A stretch of DNA of 6,536 nucleotides from an uncultured Prevotellaceae bacterium. Lineage in GTDB: Bacteria; Bacteroidota; Bacteroidia; Bacteroidales; Bacteroidaceae. Position 1 is the stretch's first letter; every line of letters starts with the position of its first letter. Positions 1 to 5,687 of the stretch are shown piece after piece. The position numbers and the translations under genes were made by a program. The stretch is taken from the NCBI GenBank assembly GCA_900315105.1, contig OMXX01000036.1, forward strand, positions 36,968-43,503, given 5' to 3'. The notes beneath the pieces were generated by a model. That model ran no database searches. It was given only the letters and a program-made list of their open reading frames with translations, and was not told the DNA's origin.

Positions 1-36
1 ACCAATTAAAACAAAAGAACACAAAATAAAACATTT

Positions 37-74
37 GTTTTTATATGTTTTTATTGGTTTTGTACTGTTTTTTT
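37..74. repeat. Helically phased T-tracts
   Basis: Runs of T, each preceded by G, begin at about 37, 47, 57 and 67, a spacing of 10 bases or one helical turn. A-runs at about 13-16 and 23-26 continue the spacing to the left. Phased A/T tracts are known to bend DNA, so this stretch may be intrinsically curved. Its relation to any gene is unknown because nothing to its left is visible. Confidence 0.4.
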
Positions 75-167
75 AGAAGGCGAAAGCAAATAGCAAGTCC
101 GTTTATTCTGTGTCTTCCGTGTTCATGTTATGTTAACCACAGATATTCAGGATCTCACAGATAAAAG

Positions 168-185
168 TCCCCCTATGCAGGGGGA
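168..185. repeat. Short GC palindrome
   Basis: TCCCCC (168-173) and GGGGGA (180-185) are exact reverse complements around a 6-base loop whose outer T and A can also pair. It resembles the hairpins of the palindromic elements found further right in this window but shares no longer sequence with them. It could be a relic of a repetitive palindromic element or a weak transcript-end structure. No T-run follows directly. Confidence 0.4.
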
Positions 186-343
186 TTTAGAGGGTCTGCC
201 TATCCTTTAAATCTGTGCTATCTGTGTTCGTTTAAATAAAAATTTTCTGATTTAATTTCCTGGTTTAATTTTCTTTTAATTTCTTCGCAAAGCTCAGGCG
301 CTACGCGGAGTCCTTTCCACATCAGGGGCGCAAGCCCGGTTTC

Positions 344-466
344 TTATTGGTTGAATCTTGGTAATATTGGAAATTGCTTTAGCTTGTTGGGCCTTAGCGA
401 AAAAATCTCTACTCGTATATCATTGAATATCATGTGGTTGAAAGAGCTCTGAAGGAGCGATACCTA
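344..466 (-). pseudogene. Possible degenerate reading frame
   Basis: Reading the minus strand leftward from an in-frame stop at 464-466, an open frame runs to a TAA at 344-346. An internal ATG at 431-433 would give 29 residues, beginning MIFNDIRVEIFS and ending PRFNQ. From memory, similar short peptides are predicted in many Bacteroidales intergenic regions, but I cannot verify this. It is too short and lacks a clear ribosome-binding site, so it may be a decayed gene tail or a conserved non-coding repeat that happens to be open. Confidence 0.2.
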
Positions 467-622
467 ATAGGGCAGTCCGTTAGGGCTGTCATATTTGTCG
501 ATATAGGGGGTATGAGGTCTGAAGGAGCCCTCGCAGTCTTGAATTATTCGCTGAAGCTCATCAAGCAGAAGCAAGTCATGTAGCCAAGCGTAGCGTTTTA
601 TTTTCGTCGAACTCACGTTAAT

Positions 623-775
623 TTACTGATAAAATTTATTGCCCATTTGCTTTCCAAATAATATCTTCGCATAAGCGAGCCTTTCTCTTGGTAAAAGATT
701 GGTAAGATAGGGAACTGACGCTATCTTTAATGCTTTCTTTATCGTGTCTTCAAAGGACCTGAAACGCTGCGCCAT
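623..775 (-). CDS. Small hypothetical protein, 50 aa
   Basis: A short frame starts at ATG 775-773 and ends with TAA at 625-623. The peptide begins MAQRFRSFEDTIKKALKIAS and ends GKQMGNKFYQ. It is basic, with a helix-prone mix of Leu, Ala, Lys and Arg, and has no signal peptide or membrane segment. Support for translation comes from AAGGAGG on the minus strand, 11 bases before the ATG, a strong match to a Shine-Dalgarno sequence and unusual for Bacteroidetes genes. It is divergent from the nucleotidyltransferase and shares the 776-889 spacer with it. I do not recognise the family. It could be a chance frame. Confidence 0.4.
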   Translation of the reverse strand: MAQRFRSFEDTIKKALKIASVPYLTNLLPRERLAYAKILFGKQMGNKFYQ

Positions 776-827
776 AACAGCTTTTTCCTCCTTTTTATAG
801 GCATAATCCTTTTTTTTGCCCTCTCGC

Positions 828-859
828 CTTGCTTTTTCCGTTTTTTTTTCTTACCTTTG
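828..859 (+). promoter_or_regulatory. Putative Bacteroidetes-type promoter
   Basis: TACCTTTG at 852-859 fits the Bacteroidetes -7 box TAnnTTTG exactly. CTTG at 828-831 can act as the -33 element, with 20 bases between them. Transcription would begin near 866, about 24 bases before the nucleotidyltransferase ATG at 890. A long T-rich tract lies between the two boxes. The match is by eye, and the consensus is established for sigma-ABfr-type promoters. Confidence 0.5.
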
Positions 860-889
860 CCGAATAATTTCAAGAGAGTTGATCCAAAA

Positions 890-1783
890 ATGAAGCAAGC
901 AATGATATTTGCGGCAGGGATGGGTACCCGTCTGAAGCCGCTAACCGATGTTATCCCCAAGGCTCTGGTGCCTGTAGGGGACAAGCCTCTGCTTCAGATT
1001 GTTCTTGAACGCCTCCTCGATGCAGGCATCCACGATGTGGTGGTCAACGTGCATCATAAGGCTGGGCAGATTTGCAACTACCTGCGTCTCTTGGAAACGT
1101 ATTATGATGTGCGGATAAGCATATCCGACGAGTCCGAGCAACTGCTTGAAACAGGCGGTGGCATACGCAAGGCACGTGGCTTGTTTGATGCTGAGGCTCC
1201 TATCCTGATACACAATGTGGATATCCTCTCAAATGTTGACCTCGGTGCTTTCTACGATAGCATAGGCGATGCAGATGCCCTTCTTCTGGTAAGCGAGCGT
1301 AAGACAAAGCGCTATCTCCTTTTCGATGAGGACATGCATCTCGTTGGCTGGACAAATATCGAGACAGGCGAAGTAAAAAGCCCTTATCCTGAAATTGCCG
1401 CGCTAAGCGGAGATAAGGAATCTGTTCAAAGCAAATTTGCCTTTTCGCCTTCCGGCTCCCTCCCTCGGGAGGGCGGGGAGAGGGGTCTCGCCTTTTCGCC
1501 TTCCGGCTCCCTCCCTCGGGAGGGCGGGGGAAGGGGTCTCGCCTTCTCCGGCATCCACGCTTTTTCTCCGCGTCTCTTTTCCGATATGGAGCAATGGCCG
1601 GAGAAATTCCCAATCATCGACTTCTACCTCAACCGCTGTGCAGAGAGGAAGATAAAGGGCTATCTGAAATCAGATTTGCAACTACTTGATGTTGGAAAGC
1701 TCGACACTCTTGCAAGTGCAGAGAGTATGGCCCCTCACCTGTCCTTCGGACATCCTCTCCCCAAGGGGCGAGGAAAAAGTTAG
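890..1783 (+). CDS. Sugar-1-phosphate nucleotidyltransferase, MurU/RmlA-like
   Basis: The 297-residue protein has the Rossmann-type NTP_transferase fold that joins an NTP to a sugar 1-phosphate, releasing pyrophosphate to make a nucleotide sugar. The nucleotide-binding signature is at residues 8-29, with GMGTR at 10-14 and Lys24 in the PKALVPV motif. LLETGGGI at 85-92 resembles MurU, the cell-wall recycling uridylyltransferase. HNVD at 108-111 holds the likely metal-binding Asp111. The ATG at 890 is preferred over 857 because the fold begins directly after it. Two features are odd. Residues 184-217 are two 17-aa copies encoded by tandem palindromic repeats, and residues 280-297 come from another palindromic element. 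Without both, the length is about 245, near the family norm. The exact sugar and nucleotide are uncertain (MurU, RmlA or mannose-1-phosphate type). The insertion lies in a loop-like stretch before GIHAFSP, so the enzyme may still work. Confidence 0.85.
   Translation: MKQAMIFAAGMGTRLKPLTDVIPKALVPVGDKPLLQIVLERLLDAGIHDVVVNVHHKAGQICNYLRLLETYYDVRISISDESEQLLETGGGIRKARGLFDAEAPILIHNVDILSNVDLGAFYDSIGDADALLLVSERKTKRYLLFDEDMHLVGWTNIETGEVKSPYPEIAALSGDKESVQSKFAFSPSGSLPREGGERGLAFSPSGSLPREGGGRGLAFSGIHAFSPRLFSDMEQWPEKFPIIDFYLNRCAERKIKGYLKSDLQLLDVGKLDTLASAESMAPHLSFGHPLPKGRGKS
1439..1540 (+). repeat. Tandem 51-bp palindromic units inside a gene
   Basis: Unit 1 is 1439-1489 and unit 2 is 1490-1540. They differ at only two adjacent bases near the end of the unit. 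Each contains a perfect palindrome, CCCTCCC-TC-GGGAGGG, at 1458-1473 and 1509-1524. Since 51 is a multiple of three, the reading frame is preserved and each unit adds 17 residues, starting AFSPSGSLPREGG. A partial third start (AFSG) follows at 1541. The short AFS-coding sequence repeated at each boundary suggests that one unit inserted and was then duplicated, though the mechanism is inferred. Confidence 0.85.
1731..1777 (+). repeat. Palindromic repeat, copy A, overlapping a gene end
   Basis: This roughly 47-base element contains two hairpins: TGTCC-TTC-GGACA, and CTCTCCCC-AA-GGGGCGAG with one unpaired base. It encodes nearly all of the last 18 residues of the nucleotidyltransferase (APHLSFGHPLPKGRGKS), with the stop TAG just beyond at 1781-1783. 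A near-identical copy in inverted orientation lies at 1853-1902. It behaves like a REP or BIME-type repetitive extragenic palindrome that has been captured as a protein tail. Confidence 0.8.
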
Positions 1784-1852
1784 AAACTGCGAAGCTGATG
1801 AGCTCGCGAATAATGCACTCTCAAAACGGATTCCTCACAAGCGAAAAATGTA

Positions 1853-1902
1853 TTTTCCTCCTCGCCCCTTGGGGAGAGGATGCCCACAGGGCAGGTGAGG
1901 GG
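1853..1902 (-). repeat. Palindromic repeat, copy B, inverted partner
   Basis: On the minus strand this repeats copy A (1731-1777) with a few substitutions and a 3-base indel. The small stem reads TGCCC-TGT-GGGCA here and TGTCC-TTC-GGACA in copy A, so both sides of the stem have changed together and pairing is kept. With copy A it can form one long hairpin around a 75-base loop. In RNA this lies between the nucleotidyltransferase stop and guaA, where it could end or attenuate transcription. No clear T-run follows. Confidence 0.8.
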
Positions 1903-1915
1903 CTGGTGAGGGGCT
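1894..1915 (+). repeat. 11-bp tandem duplication
   Basis: GGTGAGGGGCT occurs at 1894-1904 and again, exactly, at 1905-1915. The first copy overlaps the end of palindromic repeat copy B. It looks like slippage at the edge of that element. It sits 27 bases before the guaA start codon, within the probable leader of guaA. Confidence 0.8.
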
Positions 1916-1942
1916 GTTGTTTGGATTTCTATTTATAACTAT

Positions 1943-3550
1943 ATGCAGAAAATAATCATCTTAGACTTTGGCAGTCAGACCACTCAGCTCATCGGACGTC
2001 GTGTTCGTGAGCTTGACACGTTCTGTGAAATCATGCCTTACAATAAGTACCCGGAGGATGACAAGGACGTTATCGGCGTTATCCTTTCAGGCTCTCCTTA
2101 TTCTGTGCATGATCCAGAGGCATTCAAGGTAAACCTTGACCGCTTCATGGGCCGTCTGCCAGTTCTCGGCATCTGCTACGGTGCCCAGTTTATCAGTCAC
2201 ACCCTCGGTGGCAAGGTTGAGAAGGCTGACTCACGCGAGTATGGCCGTGCCAACCTCGGTTTCATCGACAAGAGCAACATCCTCTTCAAGGGCTTCGACG
2301 ACAACTCACAGGTATGGATGAGCCACGGTGACACCATCACAGCCATCCCAGAGGGCTTTGAGTGCATCGCAAGTACCGCTAACGTGAAGTATGCGGCATA
2401 CGCAAGCAAGACTCAGCCAGTATGGGCTGTTCAGTTCCACCCAGAGGTGTTCCATTCTGTTCAGGGCACATTGTTGCTCAAGAACTTCGTCGTTGACGTG
2501 TGCGGATCAAAGCAGGCTTGGAGCGCTGACTCATTCGTAGAGACAACAGTTGCCGAGCTCAAGGCACAGGTAGGTAATGATCGCGTCATCCTCGGTCTTT
2601 CCGGAGGTGTTGACTCAAGCGTTGCAGCCGTACTCCTCAACAAGGCTATCGGCGACCGTCTTACATGTATCTTCGTTGATCATGGTATGCTTCGCAAGAA
2701 CGAGTTCCGTGATGTAATGGAGGATTACAAGTGCCTCGGTCTTAACGTAATCGGTGTTGATGCAAGCGAGAAATTCTTCTCTGACCTCGCAGGCGTTTCC
2801 GACCCAGAGCAGAAGCGTAAGATCATCGGTCGTGACTTCGTAGAGGTGTTCAACGCTGAGGCTAAGAAAATCAAGGACGCAAAGTGGCTCGCACAGGGTA
2901 CTATCTATCCTGACCGTATCGAGTCTCTCAATATCACAGGTAAGGTAATCAAGTCACACCATAACGTAGGCGGTCTTCCAAAGGAGATGCACCTTCAGCT
3001 TTGTGAGCCTCTGAAGTGGCTGTTCAAGGACGAGGTTCGTCGTGTAGGCCGTTCTATGGGTATGCCAGAGCACCTTATCACACGTCATCCGTTCCCAGGA
3101 CCGGGTCTTGCCGTACGTATCCTTGGCGATATCACTCCTGAGAAGGTACGTATCCTTCAGGATGCCGACGATATCTATATCCGCGGACTTCGTGAGTACA
3201 AGACAAAGCTCTCTGGCGAACAGGCACGTGCCGTTCTTGCAGCCGGTGTTCCTGCCGATATGAAGGATGGCGAGATAGAGGTAAGCCTCTACGACCAGAT
3301 ATGGCAGGCAGGCACAATCCTTCTCTCAACCGTTCGTTCCGTAGGCGTTATGGGTGATGAGCGCACCTACGAGCATCCAGTAGCTCTCCGTGCCGTTACC
3401 TCTACCGATGCTATGACAGCCGACTGGGCACATCTCCCATACGACTTCATGGCAAAGTGCTCTAACGAGATCATCAACAAGGTGAAGGGTGTCAACCGCG
3501 TATGCTACGACATCTCCTCAAAGCCACCAGCAACGATAGAGTGGGAGTAA
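1943..3550 (+). CDS. guaA: GMP synthase (glutamine-hydrolysing)
   Basis: This cytoplasmic enzyme converts XMP, ATP and glutamine to GMP, the last step of guanine nucleotide synthesis. The 535-residue protein is complete. Residues 1 to about 185 form the class I glutamine amidotransferase domain with the triad Cys78 (GICYG), His166 and Glu168 (QFHPEV). The ATP pyrophosphatase domain follows with the P-loop SGGVDSS at 220-226. The C-terminal dimerisation domain ends with the family-typical IEWE. The start ATG is the only one that gives a full amidotransferase N-terminus. The gene is CpG-rich and contains several GATC sites, unlike the DNA directly after it. Its last four codons (GAG TGG GAG TAA) belong to the repeat shared with 5135-5203, so the element appears to have used the guaA 3' end as its attachment site while restoring the C-terminus. 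Confidence 0.98.
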   Translation: MQKIIILDFGSQTTQLIGRRVRELDTFCEIMPYNKYPEDDKDVIGVILSGSPYSVHDPEAFKVNLDRFMGRLPVLGICYGAQFISHTLGGKVEKADSREYGRANLGFIDKSNILFKGFDDNSQVWMSHGDTITAIPEGFECIASTANVKYAAYASKTQPVWAVQFHPEVFHSVQGTLLLKNFVVDVCGSKQAWSADSFVETTVAELKAQVGNDRVILGLSGGVDSSVAAVLLNKAIGDRLTCIFVDHGMLRKNEFRDVMEDYKCLGLNVIGVDASEKFFSDLAGVSDPEQKRKIIGRDFVEVFNAEAKKIKDAKWLAQGTIYPDRIESLNITGKVIKSHHNVGGLPKEMHLQLCEPLKWLFKDEVRRVGRSMGMPEHLITRHPFPGPGLAVRILGDITPEKVRILQDADDIYIRGLREYKTKLSGEQARAVLAAGVPADMKDGEIEVSLYDQIWQAGTILLSTVRSVGVMGDERTYEHPVALRAVTSTDAMTADWAHLPYDFMAKCSNEIINKVKGVNRVCYDISSKPPATIEWE

Positions 3551-3565
3551 AATTTCACTCTTTTT
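3539..3565 (+). terminator. Possible guaA terminator overlapping the stop codon
   Basis: GAGTG (3539-3543) and CACTC (3556-3560) can pair across a 12-base loop and are followed directly by TTTTT (3561-3565). The arrangement fits a weak intrinsic terminator whose stem begins in the final guaA codons. The same bases recur in the inverted copy at 5176-5203, so integration would carry the terminator along with the gene end. The stem is short, and Bacteroidetes terminators are poorly predicted this way. Confidence 0.35.
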
Positions 3566-3566
3566 G

Positions 3567-3596
3567 CAACCATTGCTACCAATTTCAAAATGGTTG
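3567..3596 (+). repeat. 30-bp segment with 7-bp inverted ends
   Basis: The segment begins CAACCAT and ends ATGGTTG, exact reverse complements with a 16-base centre containing TTGCTACCAAT. It is present in the left attachment-like repeat and cleanly absent from the right copy. Its size and symmetry are reminiscent of a tyrosine recombinase core site (two inverted arms around a spacer). It could equally be a hairpin lost by slippage in the other copy. The word TTGCTACCAAT recurs at 6509-6519. Confidence 0.6.
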
Positions 3597-3660
3597 TAAA
3601 TAAGTGGATTTGAAACCATATTTGCAAGATTACCAAAGTTTTGGGAGTCATGGAGGAAAA

Positions 3661-3690
3661 GGACCACCAAAAAGGACCACTTTGGACCAC
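3661..3690 (+). repeat. GGACCAC triplet near integrase start
   Basis: GGACCAC occurs at 3661-3667, 3674-3680 and 3684-3690, and its ACCA core occurs at 3663, 3676 and 3686. An inverted GAGTGGTCC, matching the extended third copy, lies at 5255-5263. Direct repeats of this kind beside an attachment site and ahead of an integrase gene are typical of integrase arm sites or accessory-protein sites. They could also control integrase expression. Function is inferred. Confidence 0.5.
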
Positions 3691-3738
3691 TCTTTAGACA
3701 CAAAAAAAGAACATTTACTATTGGTAATAATTGCAAGT

Positions 3739-5064
3739 ATGAGTTTGACTATTAATTTCAATTTAAAGACTCCTTTCAAGGAAAAATCACTACTAATGGC
3801 TATCATTAGAGTGGATGGGAGAAAGCTGAGAATAAGCACCCAACAGAATGTAATAACATCTGCTTTTGATAAAGATAAGCAGAGGTGCTTCACCAGTAAG
3901 GAAAAGTTCTCTATTAGAGAGAATAAACATTGTGATGAAGTGAATAAAGTTCTTGATGAGATAGTAGAGACTGCCAGTAGGATATATAACTCTTCTGTCC
4001 CTGATAGTGATTTGTTGGCTTCTATTCATTCTGCTATATTAGATATAACTGATATAAAGAGAAATGAGAATACCATATTAAAAATGTCTCCAATAGAGTT
4101 TTTCTCCCACTATATTGAACAGAAAAGGATAGATAACCATACTGGAAGATACATAGGAGAGAGAACCAAAATACACCAAAGGACTGTCATCAAGAGACTA
4201 TCAAATTTTATCAAAGACAAGAGACTGCCAGATACCTTTGCCACATTTACTTCTAAGAACTTTGACCAGCAATTTACAGACTGGTGCTATGCAGCAAAGA
4301 ACTATAAGCAGAATACAGTTTATGCAACATATGGTGTGCTGAAACCCTTACTAAATGCAGCCAAGGCAGAGGGCTTTGAGTTTGGAGATTCATATAAATC
4401 TTTGAAGGGAAAGTGTAATGATACTGATGCTATCTATCTCACTGAGGATGAGATTAAAAAGATATATCTACTTGATATTCCTTCTCTTATAAAGGCTGGA
4501 GAAATAGATGCTAAGTCCACAATAGAGAAGACAAGAGATTTGTTCATTGTAGCATGTTGGACTGGACTTAGGAGAAGTGATATTAATAGACTTGAAAAGG
4601 CTACTTTTGATATAGAAGCAAAGACTATTTCTATCACAGCAGAGAAAACCAAACATCAAGTAGTAATACCTATGCACCCAATGGTTCTTGCTTTGTATAA
4701 TAAGTACAATGGTGTGTTTCCCAAACTATGTGATAAGGGGCATACAATTGAACACCTGAGACAATGTGCCAGACTTGCAGGTATAGATTCAGAGGTGAGG
4801 ATGGTGGAGAATAGGGGAGGAAAGGTCTCAACTCTCATTTATAAGAAATATCAGTTGGTAGGTATGCACACTGGTAGAAGGTCATTTGCAACCAACATGT
4901 ATAAGAGGAGGTTTCCTACCATTGCAATTATGAGGTTGACAGGACATACTACTGAATCAAACTTTCTCAAATATATAAAGGTCTCAGCTGAAGAAAATGC
5001 AGTAATGATGGCTGAAGAATTCTTTAAGATTAAAAAGCCATTTGATGATGAAGGATTGGTATAG
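3739..5064 (+). CDS. Tyrosine recombinase / integrase
   Basis: This 441-residue site-specific recombinase breaks and rejoins DNA through a 3'-phosphotyrosine link. Numbered from ATG 3739, an arm-type N-terminal domain (about 1-60, MSLTINFNLKTP onward) resembles Bacteroidetes integrases. A core-binding helical domain spans about 115-225 and the catalytic domain about 235-441. All catalytic residues are visible: Arg278 (TGLRRSD), Lys303 (EKTK), His377 and Arg380 (HTGRR), His403 (LTGH) and Tyr412 (LKYIK). An in-frame GTG at 3604 would add 45 residues, but that segment reads through the attachment repeat and ACCA repeats and looks non-coding. All arginines use AGA or AGG and no codon junction forms CG, unlike guaA. 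The gene lies between inverted 69-bp repeats, so its product may act on them, by inversion, or on guaA, by integration. Confidence 0.95.
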   Translation: MSLTINFNLKTPFKEKSLLMAIIRVDGRKLRISTQQNVITSAFDKDKQRCFTSKEKFSIRENKHCDEVNKVLDEIVETASRIYNSSVPDSDLLASIHSAILDITDIKRNENTILKMSPIEFFSHYIEQKRIDNHTGRYIGERTKIHQRTVIKRLSNFIKDKRLPDTFATFTSKNFDQQFTDWCYAAKNYKQNTVYATYGVLKPLLNAAKAEGFEFGDSYKSLKGKCNDTDAIYLTEDEIKKIYLLDIPSLIKAGEIDAKSTIEKTRDLFIVACWTGLRRSDINRLEKATFDIEAKTISITAEKTKHQVVIPMHPMVLALYNKYNGVFPKLCDKGHTIEHLRQCARLAGIDSEVRMVENRGGKVSTLIYKKYQLVGMHTGRRSFATNMYKRRFPTIAIMRLTGHTTESNFLKYIKVSAEENAVMMAEEFFKIKKPFDDEGLV

Positions 5065-5072
5065 AGTCTCCT

Positions 5073-5126
5073 ACCATCCAAAACCAATTAAACCACTATT
5101 CAGACAACAAAGCATCTGCATAGTGG
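5073..5126. repeat. Phased ACCA triplet and hairpin after integrase
   Basis: ACCA occurs at 5073, 5083 and 5092, spacing 10 and 9. CCACTAT (5093-5099) pairs exactly with ATAGTGG (5120-5126) around a 20-base loop. The hairpin follows the integrase stop by 28 bases and could end its transcript, but no T-run follows, so a protein-binding role beside the right attachment-like repeat is equally possible. Confidence 0.4.
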
Positions 5127-5134
5127 CTTAACTA

Positions 5135-5203
5135 TTTGGTAATCTTGCAAATATGGTTTCAAATCCACTTATTTACAAAAAGAGTGAAATTTTACTCCCA
5201 CTC
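5135..5203 (-). repeat. Right attachment-like repeat, inverted
   Basis: Read on the minus strand, this is the 69-bp sequence of the left repeat without its 30-bp insert, with no mismatch that I can find. It includes GAG TGG GAG TAA, the final codons of guaA, preceded by ATT for the Ile codon; the in-frame residues upstream (A, F) are no longer those of GuaA. Both flanks are CpG-free, so it is embedded in element DNA and resembles an intact attP-like site more than a chromosome junction. Its inverted orientation relative to 3539-3637 would give inversion, not excision, if the two recombined. Confidence 0.8.
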
Positions 5204-5286
5204 AATGAATGCTTATTTTTGATTACCAGATAGTTAGAGCCTTATTTCTTGTTTGAGTGGTCCCAGAGGGATGCTCTTCTATATAG

Positions 5287-5499
5287 TTATCTGAACCACC
5301 AAAATCTGTTGAACCACCTTAACCAAGACAACCAAGATATCCTCTCATAGAATCTTATTCTTGTTATATAACCAATATCTAACCTACTCCTCCATTTGTA
5401 GTAAGAGATTTTGTCTGATATCTTGGTCTTTACCATATCAAGCAACCATGTAAACACTAATGTTCCTATGGCTGTTATTACATAACCAAATACACTCAT
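5287..5499 (-). CDS. Small putative membrane protein, 70 aa
   Basis: The peptide begins MSVFGYVITAIGTLVFTWLL, a hydrophobic stretch of about 20 residues that could form one membrane helix, followed by a basic region (KTKISDK, YYKWRSR). The C-terminus is rich in Trp, Phe and Arg and is encoded by a run of TGG words, the complement of the ACCA repeats at 5295-5334. Its ATG follows the stop of the upstream small helix-turn-helix gene by only 2 bases, which supports translation as the last gene of the recombinase operon. I do not recognise the family. The tail could simply be the repeat array read as protein. Confidence 0.5.
   Translation of the reverse strand: MSVFGYVITAIGTLVFTWLLDMVKTKISDKISYYKWRSRLDIGYITRIRFYERISWLSWLRWFNRFWWFR
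5295..5334. repeat. ACCA array
   Basis: ACCA occurs at 5295, 5298, 5313, 5322 and 5331, so the main elements are spaced 18, 9 and 9 bases. The array overlaps the 3' end of the 70-aa gene. It is one of several such clusters in the CpG-free DNA and is a candidate binding array for a recombinase or an accessory protein. Confidence 0.45.
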
Positions 5500-5501
5500 A
5501 T

Positions 5502-5669
5502 CTAATACCCTAAGAATATCCTTCTTATCTTCCTGATAGTATTAACTGACAGCTTACATTCATAAGCAGTCTTTCTAAGACTCAGTCCCATTAGAAGAAT
5601 GGGGATGAGGTGTGAGTATTGTCTTTTATACTCAACCAGACTCTTTCTATACCCAAAAGGTCTTGCCAT
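5502..5669 (-). CDS. Small HTH protein resembling a recombinase C-terminal domain
   Basis: This 55-residue frame starts at ATG 5669-5667 and stops at TAG 5504-5502. It begins MARPFGYRKSLVEYKRQY. The rest, including LSLRKTAYECKLSVNTIRKI, aligns by eye with the end of the neighbouring serine recombinase (GRPKGS linker, then LEEYKEVITLLKKNYTIRDVS). Shared features are the RPxG entry, EYK, a turn-and-helix spacing, and a basic final helix. It therefore looks like a free-standing helix-turn-helix domain of the resolvase type. It lacks any catalytic domain. It starts 18 bases after the recombinase stop and ends 2 bases before the next ATG. Likely roles are a regulator of the operon or a directionality or accessory factor at recombination sites; both are inference. 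A truncated duplicate of the recombinase gene is the main alternative. Confidence 0.65.
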   Translation of the reverse strand: MARPFGYRKSLVEYKRQYSHLIPILLMGLSLRKTAYECKLSVNTIRKIRRIFLGY

Positions 5670-5687
5670 AGTTCTTTACCTTATATA

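Larger units (their letters stand above)
1..622. other. Gene-poor region with scattered repeats
   Basis: I see no convincing protein gene here. The first 75 bases are very AT-rich with T-tracts at a 10-base spacing. A G/C palindrome lies at 168-185. A small GGGC-GCAA-GCCC hairpin lies near 325-337. The word CTGAAGGAGC occurs at 449-458 and again near 519-528, and TAGGGC(A/T)GTC occurs at about 468-477 and 481-490. Variants of CACAGAT/ATCTGTG recur between 137 and 230. Such repeat-dense spacers are common in Bacteroidales chromosomes. It may hold decayed genes or intergenic repeat families, but I cannot name one. Confidence 0.5.
3539..3637 (+). repeat. Left attachment-like repeat at guaA 3' end
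   Basis: This is the left copy of a 69-bp sequence that recurs, inverted, at 5135-5203. It comprises 3539-3566 (28 bases, including the last four codons of guaA) and 3597-3637 (41 bases). Both parts are identical to the right copy, but here they are separated by 30 extra bases at 3567-3596. Overlap with a conserved gene end, the sharp loss of CpG at this point and the adjacent integrase gene make it a likely attL-type junction. guaA is a known integration target for genomic islands in several bacteria. The exact crossover bases cannot be read from one sequence. Confidence 0.75.

Noticed and set aside
739..984. Minus-strand 81-aa frame rich in Lys and Arg
   Set aside because: It overlaps the start of the nucleotidyltransferase and its basic stretch is only the T-rich promoter region read backwards. 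The 50-aa frame at 623-775 has the better ribosome-binding site.
1200..1613. Long minus-strand frames and a plus-strand frame (1437-1655) across the palindromic units
   Set aside because: Because the units are GC-rich and a multiple of three long, several frames stay open. They have no family features and oppose or overlap a clear enzyme gene.
3539..3637. tRNA-type attachment site
   Set aside because: No cloverleaf can be built; the shared sequence is the end of guaA and its downstream DNA.
3604..3738. Upstream GTG start for the integrase
   Set aside because: The 45 added residues come from the attachment-like repeat and GGACCAC repeats, and the family N-terminal domain starts at the ATG at 3739.
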